This document shows positions 1 through 6,792 of a DNA stretch of 17,075 bases, piece by piece (within the stretch, counting starts at the first letter, position 1; each line of letters begins with the position of its first letter). Source of the DNA: CAYYGL01 sp964471235 (GTDB taxonomy: Bacteria > Calditrichota > Calditrichia > RBG-13-44-9 > J075); contig CAYYGL010000105.1 in assembly GCA_964471235.1 (NCBI GenBank), positions 1-17,075 on the forward strand, written 5' to 3'. The notes under the pieces were generated by a model. It saw only the letters and a program-made list of their open reading frames with translations, ran no database searches and had not been told where the DNA came from. The translations under genes and the position numbers were made by a program.

Positions 1-1296
1 GGCACCTTTACCGACGTCACCGGCATCCTGTGCGGCGGCACAGCACCCTGCGCAGCGACCTCCGGTCTGGGCTTTGCCCCGGGCTTTAGCGACTTCGATA
101 ATGACGGGGACCTTGATTTATATCTGGTCAACGACAATATCGGCGGCAATTGGTACCACAACGTGATGTGGCGGAATGATGGCGCAGCATCCGGCTGGAC
201 ATTCACCGATATCAGCACATCTGCCGGAGTTGATAAGAGCGTGAACGGCATGGGATTAGGAATCGGCGATTATAATAATGACGGCTGGATGGATATTGCC
301 TTCAGTAATATTGGCGCCAATACCCTTTATCAAAACCTGGGCGGAAATACTTTCTCCGATGTTTCCGTGGCCGCCGGTATTGACCGGCCGACCACGCCAT
401 CGGGCGCCGGGGCAGTTACCTGGGGAACAGTCTTCTTTGACCATGACAACGACGGCTGGCTGGACATCTTCTTTGTTGCCGGTGAAATCAACCCCCAGGG
501 CGTGTTGCAACCCAATGCTCTATTTAAAAATAATCAGGACGGCACCTTTACCGACATTTCCAATCCCAGCGGCATCGATGACACCGGTCGCGGTCGAAAT
601 GCTTCCATCACCGATATTGATGGTGACGGCTTCGTGGATATTTTTGTCGGTAACTATGGGGAAGCGCCGAAATTATATCACAACCAGAGCCTGCAAATGG
701 GCAACACTTCACATTGGCTGGTTGTTACCGTGGAAGGTACTGTTAGCAATCGGGATGGCATTGGCACCCGGATGTGGCTAACCACTCCGGACGGCATTAC
801 CCAGATGCGGGATATTACCAGCGGTCCGACCCATGGCGGCGGCGATTACCGCGCCGGATTCTTCGGCATTGGCACCAACACCACTGCCGACTTGATCGTT
901 CGCTGGCCCACCGGTGTCATGGATACCGTCGGAACCGTGGCAGTGGATCAGTACCTCCACCTGGTAGAACCTTCTGTGGTCCCCAAAGTGGGTGTTCAGG
1001 CAACTACCGGTCTGCCCCGGCAGTTTGAACTGCATCAGAACTTTCCGAATCCGTTCAATCCTACTACCACCATCAAATACGACCTGCCCCGGGATATTAA
1101 TGTGCAGTTAACCATTTACAACATGCTTGGTCAGCAGGTTCGTGTTCTGGTAAACGGATTTCAGGGGGCCGGATATCAGCAAGTGTTGTGGGATGGAAGA
1201 GATGATGCCGGGCAGAAAGTTGCCAGCGGACTCTATCTCTATCGCATCGTTGCCGGCACTTATGTGGAAACTCGCAAGCTGATGCTATTGAAATAA
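1..1296 (+). CDS. Secreted FG-GAP/VCBS and ASPIC/UnbV repeat protein with type IX-style sorting tail (5' partial)
   Basis: The frame is open from the first base, so the N-terminus and any signal peptide lie outside the window; 431 residues are visible. Four calcium-loop repeats of the DxDxDG type (VCBS/FG-GAP family) occur at about residues 31-39 (DFDNDGDLD), 90-98, 148-156 and 205-213. Residues 238-322 fit the ASPIC/UnbV domain, with the typical ending 'LIVRWPTG'. Residues 341-431 are a C-terminal sorting domain starting 'QNFPNPFNPTTTIKYDLP' and ending 'YVETRKLMLLK', the kind cleaved or used by type IX secretion in FCB bacteria. Family knowledge makes it a secreted or cell-surface protein with beta-propeller-like repeats; the ligand is unknown. 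The hairpin region downstream separates it from the next gene. The family call is secure; the biological role is not. Confidence 0.9.
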   Translation, partial: GTFTDVTGILCGGTAPCAATSGLGFAPGFSDFDNDGDLDLYLVNDNIGGNWYHNVMWRNDGAASGWTFTDISTSAGVDKSVNGMGLGIGDYNNDGWMDIAFSNIGANTLYQNLGGNTFSDVSVAAGIDRPTTPSGAGAVTWGTVFFDHDNDGWLDIFFVAGEINPQGVLQPNALFKNNQDGTFTDISNPSGIDDTGRGRNASITDIDGDGFVDIFVGNYGEAPKLYHNQSLQMGNTSHWLVVTVEGTVSNRDGIGTRMWLTTPDGITQMRDITSGPTHGGGDYRAGFFGIGTNTTADLIVRWPTGVMDTVGTVAVDQYLHLVEPSVVPKVGVQATTGLPRQFELHQNFPNPFNPTTTIKYDLPRDINVQLTIYNMLGQQVRVLVNGFQGAGYQQVLWDGRDDAGQKVASGLYLYRIVAGTYVETRKLMLLK

Positions 1297-1358
1297 GATG
1301 GCTGGAGAACTCTTCTCTTACATACAGTTAAGTTCCATTCATGGATGAAGCAACCTCA

Positions 1359-1388
1359 CGTTCCCTTCCGGGCTGCCGGGAGGGAACG
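1359..1388 (+). repeat. Strong GC-rich hairpin after the surface-protein gene
   Basis: The left arm 1359-1371 (CGTTCCCTTCCGG) pairs with 1376-1388 across a GCTG loop. Of 13 pairs, one is G-T. No T-run follows, so it is not a classical intrinsic terminator. It may protect the 3' end of the upstream mRNA or be a dispersed palindromic repeat. Confidence 0.6.
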
Positions 1389-1418
1389 ATGGGGAGATGC
1401 AGTAACCGATTTATTGAC

Positions 1419-1489
1419 ATTACTCGTCATTCGTCACTCGGTAAAAAAAACACCGAGTGACGAGTAACGGGTAATTTTGTGTGTTTTTT
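1419..1489 (+). terminator. Probable intrinsic terminator or dispersed palindrome with long stem
   Basis: A perfect 12-bp inner stem (TCGTCACTCGGT at 1431-1442 with 1452-1463) encloses an A-rich loop. It extends outwards to 1419 and 1475 with one mismatch and two G-T pairs. It is followed by TTTTGTGTGTTTTTTC (1475-1490). Position after a gene and the T-rich tract support termination. The arm contains a repeated CTCGTCA/TTCGTCA motif, which could equally mark an interspersed repeat. Confidence 0.5.
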
Positions 1490-1498
1490 CTTTCACCT

Positions 1499-1540
1499 GC
1501 TGTCAGGTTATTCCGCCGCTTTGGGGAATGGGTTGGCAGC
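1499..1540 (+). repeat. Imperfect inverted repeat upstream of the acyl-CoA dehydrogenase
   Basis: The arms 1499-1514 and 1525-1540 pair at 15 of 16 positions if G-T pairs are allowed (five are G-T: four or five wobble steps spread along the stem). As it precedes the dehydrogenase start by about 75 bases, it could lie in that gene's leader, or form a further part of the palindrome cluster. No known riboswitch is recognised. Confidence 0.35.
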
Positions 1541-1613
1541 TTCCACCCCACATAACCATCATCACCATCTACTCTAAATCTCAATCGTTTTCGAATTCCA
1601 GGGAGATATTGCT

Positions 1614-2762
1614 ATGGATTTCTCAATGACAGAAGAGCAAAAAACACTGCGACGGGAGATCATCCGTTTTGCTCAAAACGAACTAAATGAAAATGTAATA
1701 GAAAGAGACCGGGAACAGGCTTTCCCGAAAGAATTATGGAAAAAATGCGGTGAAATGGGCTTGCAGGGATTACCGGTGCCGGAAGAATACGGCGGAAACG
1801 GGTTTGACCCGCTGACTACCGCTATCGCCCTGGAAGCCCTGGGGTACGGTTGTCATGATTCCGGGCTGGTGTTCTCCATCTGCGCCCATCTGCTGGCATG
1901 CGTTATTCCCATCTGGAAATTTGGCACCGAAGAGCAAAAACAACAGTATCTTCCGGCACTATCCCGTGGAGACCTGATTGCGGTAAATGCCATGACCGAG
2001 CCCGGCACCGGTTCCGACGCCTTTGCCCTGCGTACCCGTGCCGAACCGGACGGCGAGGGTTATCGAATTAATGGTTCCAAAACGTTTGGTTCCAATGCCC
2101 CCGTAGCCGATGTGGCGCTCACCTTTGCCATGACCGACCCGGAAAAAGGCTACCACGGTGGAGTAACCGCTTTCTTAGTGGACACCACTACCCCGGGTTT
2201 TCGCGCCAGCCCCAAATTTGAAAAAATGGGGTTGCGCACCTCTCCGATTGGAGAAATGTCCTTCGAAGATGTGTACGTGCCGGCAGATAAGATTTTGGGC
2301 GGAATAGGCGCCGGGGCAAACATTTTTACCCATTCCATGGATTGGGAACGGATATGCCTGTTTGCCACTCATGTGGGTACCATGGAACGTATTCTGGAGA
2401 AAGCCATCGAATATTCCCGTACCCGAACCCAATTCGGGCAGACCATCGGCAAATTTCAGGCGGTTTCTCACAAAGTAGTCGATATGAAAATCAAGCTGGA
2501 AGCTGCCCGGCTGTTGGTGTACAAAGCTGCCTGGGAGTTAGAGCGAACCCGAAGCGTCTCCATGAATGCTTCCATCGCCAAAGTGTTTGTCAGCGAATCG
2601 CTGGTGAAGACCGCCATGGATACCGTTCAGATTTTCGGCGGTTACGGATTTATGACCGAATACGAAGTGGAGCGGGCGCTAAGAGATGCCGTGGGCAGCA
2701 CCATCTACTCCGGCACCAATGAAATGCAGCGCAATATCATTGCCCGCTGGTTAGGACTGTAA
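1614..2762 (+). CDS. Acyl-CoA dehydrogenase family flavoprotein (IVD-type active-site layout)
   Basis: The 382-residue length is normal for the family. The enzyme is predicted to be a cytoplasmic FAD-dependent dehydrogenase that alpha,beta-desaturates an acyl thioester and passes electrons to ETF. Visible motifs are 'AMTEPGTGSD' (127-135 region, flavin and substrate contacts), 'RTQFGQTIGKFQ' (271-282), 'QIFGGYGFMTEY' (339-350) and the C-terminal 'GTNEMQRNIIAR'. The usual catalytic Glu before GT is Ser366 here (YSGT). A Glu occurs at position 245 in 'DWERI', matching the helix-G catalytic Glu of isovaleryl-CoA dehydrogenase (LERL). It should therefore be active, with a substrate preference I cannot predict (branched acyl-CoA or a carrier-protein-bound acyl are options). 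A clear Shine-Dalgarno, AGGGAG at 1600-1605, supports the ATG. Confidence 0.93.
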   Translation: MDFSMTEEQKTLRREIIRFAQNELNENVIERDREQAFPKELWKKCGEMGLQGLPVPEEYGGNGFDPLTTAIALEALGYGCHDSGLVFSICAHLLACVIPIWKFGTEEQKQQYLPALSRGDLIAVNAMTEPGTGSDAFALRTRAEPDGEGYRINGSKTFGSNAPVADVALTFAMTDPEKGYHGGVTAFLVDTTTPGFRASPKFEKMGLRTSPIGEMSFEDVYVPADKILGGIGAGANIFTHSMDWERICLFATHVGTMERILEKAIEYSRTRTQFGQTIGKFQAVSHKVVDMKIKLEAARLLVYKAAWELERTRSVSMNASIAKVFVSESLVKTAMDTVQIFGGYGFMTEYEVERALRDAVGSTIYSGTNEMQRNIIARWLGL

Positions 2763-2795
2763 TTGCTATAACACATCATTAAGGGAATAAACAGG

Positions 2796-4718
2796 ATGCT
2801 ACCTTTTCTAAGCGCTTTACCTTCCGATACCCCGGGAACAAGTTCGGAAAAACCGGTCACGATACCACCGGATTCCCCCTCTGCAAAACCAACCGCGACA
2901 ATCCGGCAGTTGTTGTTTATCATCTTCTGGTTCGGTTTATTCACCGGGTTTACGGAAATTGCCATTATGGGCATCCGGCGGCTGTTCGGGCATAAAATTT
3001 TCCTGGTCAGTAAATTTGTGGTCTGGATGGCACCCCTGTCGGACATCATTTTCTTCCTGGTGGTAATCGGCTTTTGCCTCTTTATCGCCCATTCATGGAA
3101 GCAGATCAACACCATTCGCCTGGTCATCATTCTGGGCATTTTCTTTTTCAGTCTTACCCTGCTGTTTATGGTTCCGGGACTCCACCCCTACGCGTCGGTG
3201 GTGCTGGCGCTGGGTATTGGTATACGGCTTTCTACCTTTGTGTATCAAAAATGGAAGGGTTTTTACAAATTTGCCCGAAAATCCCAGTGGTGGATGGCGG
3301 GATTGCTGCTGCTTACCACCGGGGGAGTGCATGGCACCGATTTTTTTCGGGAATGGCGGGCATGGAAAAATTTACCCGTTGCCCGGAAAAATTCTCCCAA
3401 CATTTTATTGATTGTGCTGGATACAGTGCGGTTTCGGAATTTAAGTCTTTATGGATATCACCGGAAGACCACACCTCACCTGGAAGAGTTTGCCCGGAAA
3501 AGTATAGTCTTTGATCACGCTTTCTCCACCGCCCCCTGGACGCTTCCTTCCCACATCAGCATGTTTACCGGCAGATTTCCCCACGAGGTTTCCGGAAATT
3601 GGGAATCCCCCTTAGATGATACTTACCCGACACTGGCGGAAGTTTTAACCCATCAGGGGTATCATACCGCCGGATTTGTCGCCAACACCCGGTATTGTAG
3701 TTATGAACACGGCTTAAATCGCGGCTTTATTCATTATGAAGATTTTCGGATATCCTGGCGGGAAGTATTGAACAGCTCTGCCTTAACCCGGATGATTGCC
3801 AGAAACAACCGGGTGCGCACACTCCTTAAAACCGACGAACTGCTTAGCCGCAAGGAAGGCTACCGGGTGAATGCCAGTTTCCTGAACTGGCTGGATAAAC
3901 AAAACCGGCAACCTTTTTTCGTGTTTCTCAATTATTATGATGCCCATACTCCTTACCTGCCGCCTGCTCCGTTTGATAAAAAATTCGGACCGGGAAGACG
4001 CCGCGGGCACATCAGCCCCATCCAGCGGTTGTGGGAGAGCGGCGGACACCTATCTCCCGAAGATTTACAGGAAGAGATCGATGCCTACGACGGCGCCATC
4101 GCTTATATAGACGATCAATTGAACAAATTATTCACAGAACTGGAAAAGAAAGGGATTTTGCAGAATACCATCGTTATCATCACTTCGGATCATGGAGAAG
4201 AGTTCGGGGAACATGGCTTTTTCACCCATGGGAAAAGTTTGTACATGTTGGAAATTCATGTACCATTGATGATTGCTTTGCCGAAGCAATCCCGGGTGAA
4301 TAAGCGAGTAGAACATCCGGTAAGCCTTCGGGACATACCCGCTACCATAGTCGATCTCCTCAATCTCAAAATAGACAGCCCCTTTCCCGGAGAACCCCTG
4401 GCACGTTTCTGGAATTCATCCATACCGGAAGATTCCATTCCCTACCAATATTTGTTAAGTGAAGTTGATTTTGCCCGCAACCTCCCGGATCGTTACCCGA
4501 TTTCCCGGGGAGATATGAAATCGATTGTCTACGGAAATCTCCACTATATTCAAAACGGGGATGGAAAGGAAGAGTTGTATGATTACCTGCAGGACCCTGA
4601 TGAGATGGAAAATCTCGTTGACTCGAACACCACTCCTTTTGATTTAACGGTTTTTCGCAGCCGACTGGAGGAGCTCATCGATCGCAATCGGACACGGGAT
4701 GCACTTTCAAAAAAATAA
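2796..4718 (+). CDS. Membrane-anchored sulfatase/alkaline-phosphatase-fold protein, Thr nucleophile (copy 1)
   Basis: Of the 640 residues, about 1-200 carry five predicted membrane helices (roughly 38-58, 78-98, 105-127, 131-147, 166-180). A sulfatase-fold domain (201-600) follows and probably faces the periplasm. Metal and active-site residues visible are Asp209 (LDTVR), Thr249 in the TLPSH signature, His384 (YYDAHTPY), and Asp465-His466 (SDHGEEFGEHG). Sulfatases need Cys or Ser at the Thr position to form formylglycine, so arylsulfatase activity is unlikely. Thr nucleophiles occur in LtaS- and EptA-type phospho-transferases of this superfamily. The usual Asp in RxDHLG is replaced (VRFRNLS). 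AAGGGA at 2781-2786 is the ribosome site. It lies 33 bases after the dehydrogenase, and a close paralogue follows. Substrate is unknown; a phosphodiester transferase or hydrolase acting on envelope lipids or glycans is my preferred reading. Confidence 0.85.
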   Translation: MLPFLSALPSDTPGTSSEKPVTIPPDSPSAKPTATIRQLLFIIFWFGLFTGFTEIAIMGIRRLFGHKIFLVSKFVVWMAPLSDIIFFLVVIGFCLFIAHSWKQINTIRLVIILGIFFFSLTLLFMVPGLHPYASVVLALGIGIRLSTFVYQKWKGFYKFARKSQWWMAGLLLLTTGGVHGTDFFREWRAWKNLPVARKNSPNILLIVLDTVRFRNLSLYGYHRKTTPHLEEFARKSIVFDHAFSTAPWTLPSHISMFTGRFPHEVSGNWESPLDDTYPTLAEVLTHQGYHTAGFVANTRYCSYEHGLNRGFIHYEDFRISWREVLNSSALTRMIARNNRVRTLLKTDELLSRKEGYRVNASFLNWLDKQNRQPFFVFLNYYDAHTPYLPPAPFDKKFGPGRRRGHISPIQRLWESGGHLSPEDLQEEIDAYDGAIAYIDDQLNKLFTELEKKGILQNTIVIITSDHGEEFGEHGFFTHGKSLYMLEIHVPLMIALPKQSRVNKRVEHPVSLRDIPATIVDLLNLKIDSPFPGEPLARFWNSSIPEDSIPYQYLLSEVDFARNLPDRYPISRGDMKSIVYGNLHYIQNGDGKEELYDYLQDPDEMENLVDSNTTPFDLTVFRSRLEELIDRNRTRDALSKK

Positions 4719-4725
4719 TGTGCTT

Positions 4726-4772
4726 GAGAGACGCAGGCTTTACATCTGCGCTAATTCACTCTCCCATTTTTT
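4726..4772 (+). terminator. Weak terminator candidate after copy 1
   Basis: GAGAG (4726-4730) can pair with CTCTC (4759-4763). Inside it, CGCAG (4732-4736) pairs with CTGCG (4746-4750). TTTTTT follows at 4767-4772. The stem is interrupted by an unpaired stretch, so efficiency is doubtful. Confidence 0.3.
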
Positions 4773-4845
4773 GCCTATTGCCGATGAATAGATAAATGGT
4801 TGACAAATTTTACGTTTCACGTCATTTCACATTCCTAATTTCTTC

Positions 4846-4873
4846 TTCAAATGAACCACAGGTTTTTTATAAT
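4846..4873 (+). promoter_or_regulatory. Possible sigma-70-like promoter for copy 2
   Basis: A perfect TATAAT (4868-4873) is preceded, with a 16-base gap, by TTCAAA (4846-4851), which matches TTGACA at four of six positions. A start near 4880 would leave a leader of about 30 bases before the ATG at 4911. The region is AT-rich, so a chance match is possible. Confidence 0.3.
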
Positions 4874-4910
4874 TCTGAATAGTTATGTATTCCCAAACGG
4901 AGAGTTGTAA

Positions 4911-6776
4911 ATGTCGAAGGAACAACATACCCCGGAGACCGTTTCGGTTCGCCAGGGTGTTACCGTGGCAGTACAAATAGCGGTCTGGTTCGGATTGGCA
5001 GCGGGTTTGATTGAAGTGGGGATCGTTTCGATTAAACGACTGTTTGTCTTTCCAATCCGCATAAGCCGGGATGTGGTGTGGATGGCGCCTTTAGCCGAAG
5101 TGACTATTTGCCTGGTGGCTGCCCTCAGCATTTATTCCCTGGCAAAACTTATCCGCCAAAGGCGGTTGCTTACCGGCGTTATTTTTGTCAGCGCCTTAAT
5201 CGCATTTTTCAATTTATTTTTGATGGTGCCCCGGTTGCATCATTATGCCGCATTAATCCTGGCTGTCGGATTTGCCGTACAAGCTACCCGCTGGATTGGA
5301 AAGCATCGGGAAGTTTTTACGAGGTTGGTTCGCAAATCGATTCACTGGATGGTTATTCTTGTGTTCATCCTCGGTTTCGGGCTACGAGGATGGCAGTGGG
5401 TTCAGGAGCATCGGGCGCTGGGCAGCTTACCGGAAGCTCCCGGGTATTTGCCGAACATCATTCTGATTACCCTTGACACGGTTCGAGCTCACAACTTAAG
5501 TGTTTATGGTTATCACCGGCAGACCACCCCGAATCTGGAAAAGCTGGCAGCCGGAGGGGTGGTGTTCGAACAGGCGTTGTCAACCGCTTCCTGGACATTG
5601 TCCTCTCATGCCAGCCTGTTTACCGGTCGCTATCCCTTTGAATTGGGAGTTGACTGGCGGGTGCCGCTCGACAACAAATATCCCACCCTGGCGGAATATT
5701 TACGCGACCGGGGATACAAAACAGCCGGGTTCATCGCTAACACCGGTTATTGCAGTTACGAAAGCGGCTTGAACCGCGGATTTGTGCACTACGAAGATTA
5801 TCGCGTCACCCTGGGGGAAATTGCCGCCAGTTCCACCCTGGTAAAGACCATTGCCGATAATTTTCGCTTGCGCCGGCTGATTCAAAATGATGAACATCTC
5901 AACCGGCAGCCGGCGGATGTGGTCAATCACAAAGTGCTGAAATGGCTCTCCGCTAACAAAGACAAACCGTTCTTTATGTTTATCAATTACTACGATGCCC
6001 ATGAGCCGTACCTGCCGCCACCGCTTTACGACAAAATGTACGGTGCGGGCAGGAAACATGGCAAATACAGCCCCCTACACCATTGGAATTGGGACCCGGC
6101 TGCCGGGCACAAGAATATGAACGAAGAAAACATCCGGGAAGAAATGGATGCCTACGACGGCGCATTGACTTATCTTGACCACGAACTGGGTGTCTTTTTT
6201 CAAACACTTGAAAACATGAACCTTTCGGAGAACACCCTGGTGGTTTTGACTGCCGACCATGGTGAGGAATTCGGCGAACACGGCGTTTTTGACCATGGGA
6301 ACAGCCTCTATTTACCTTCCTTGCACGTACCGCTCATCATCTCGTTTCCCGGCAGGATTCCCATGGGAGTGCGAATTTCCCGACCGGTTAGCCTGAAAGA
6401 TATTCCCGCCACCATCGTGGAGTTGATAGATTCTACCGCTGCCGCACCTTTTCCCGGACCCTCGCTGGCACAATTCTGGCGTTTTCCGATTGACACCGTG
6501 ACGACTGCTGCCACCCCCCTGCTGGCAGAGGTGAATCACGCTACCGGGCAGCCTGACTGGTTTCCGGTGAGTAAAGGCAATATGAAATCGATATTTTATA
6601 ATAAATACCGCTATATTAAAAATGGCGATAACACGGAAGAACTCTATGATTTCCTCAATGACCCCTGGGAAAAACATGACCTGGCACAACGGACGGAAAT
6701 GCAATCGTATCTGGTTGAATTCCGGAATCTCCTGAGGGAAATTCTTCGCGAAAACCGAACCACTTCACTCGATTAA
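4911..6776 (+). CDS. Membrane-anchored sulfatase/alkaline-phosphatase-fold protein, Thr nucleophile (copy 2)
   Basis: This 621-residue protein is a paralogue of the preceding gene along its full length. About five membrane helices lie in residues 17-160 (for example 'AVWFGLAAGLIEVGIVSIKR', parallel to 'IFWFGLFTGFTEIAIMGIRR' in copy 1), then the catalytic domain. Key residues are Asp189 (LDTVR), Thr229 in TLSSH, where the usual Pro of the signature is Ser231, His364 (YYDAHEPY), and Asp449-His450 (ADHGEEFGEHG). The block 'ANTGYCSYESGLNRGF' is nearly the same in both copies. The RxDHLG Asp is replaced by His (VRAHNLS). With no Cys or Ser at the nucleophile position, it is not expected to be a formylglycine sulfatase. 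GGAGAG at 4899-4904, six bases before ATG, supports the start. It is likely the first gene of a transcript continuing into the glycosyltransferase run, since only 16 bases separate it from the next gene. Confidence 0.85.
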   Translation: MSKEQHTPETVSVRQGVTVAVQIAVWFGLAAGLIEVGIVSIKRLFVFPIRISRDVVWMAPLAEVTICLVAALSIYSLAKLIRQRRLLTGVIFVSALIAFFNLFLMVPRLHHYAALILAVGFAVQATRWIGKHREVFTRLVRKSIHWMVILVFILGFGLRGWQWVQEHRALGSLPEAPGYLPNIILITLDTVRAHNLSVYGYHRQTTPNLEKLAAGGVVFEQALSTASWTLSSHASLFTGRYPFELGVDWRVPLDNKYPTLAEYLRDRGYKTAGFIANTGYCSYESGLNRGFVHYEDYRVTLGEIAASSTLVKTIADNFRLRRLIQNDEHLNRQPADVVNHKVLKWLSANKDKPFFMFINYYDAHEPYLPPPLYDKMYGAGRKHGKYSPLHHWNWDPAAGHKNMNEENIREEMDAYDGALTYLDHELGVFFQTLENMNLSENTLVVLTADHGEEFGEHGVFDHGNSLYLPSLHVPLIISFPGRIPMGVRISRPVSLKDIPATIVELIDSTAAAPFPGPSLAQFWRFPIDTVTTAATPLLAEVNHATGQPDWFPVSKGNMKSIFYNKYRYIKNGDNTEELYDFLNDPWEKHDLAQRTEMQSYLVEFRNLLREILRENRTTSLD

Positions 6777-6792
6777 ACGTAATCAAACACCA

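Larger units (their letters stand above)
1297..1613. other. 317-bp intergenic region with three consecutive hairpins
   Basis: No credible gene is visible. The spacer holds three inverted repeats in a row: 1359-1388 (13-bp stem, 4-nt loop), 1419-1475 (long imperfect stem) and 1499-1540 (imperfect stem with several G-T pairs). The T-rich stretch after the second makes it the best terminator candidate. The last 70 bases before the dehydrogenase are low-complexity (CATCATCACCATC-like). I see no convincing promoter. Confidence 0.7.
4719..4910. other. Intergenic region between the tandem sulfatase-fold paralogues
   Basis: The 192 bases are AT-rich with no gene. They hold a weak hairpin followed by a T-run (4726-4772), a short near-direct repeat (CGTTTCAC / GTCATTTCAC, 4813-4830), a possible promoter (4846-4873), and a good Shine-Dalgarno (GGAGAG, 4899-4904). 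This suggests the second copy can be transcribed independently of the first. Confidence 0.5.

Noticed and set aside
4800..4805. TTGACA as a -35 box
   Set aside because: No acceptable -10 box at 15-19 bases downstream; the TATAAT at 4868 is too far away. The same applies to TTGACA at 1414-1419.
5700..6059. Reverse-strand ORF of 119 codons (also 6312-6704 and 2705-3139 on the reverse strand)
   Set aside because: They lie largely or wholly inside conserved, motif-bearing genes on the + strand, have no ribosome sites or family motifs, and look like out-of-frame shadows.
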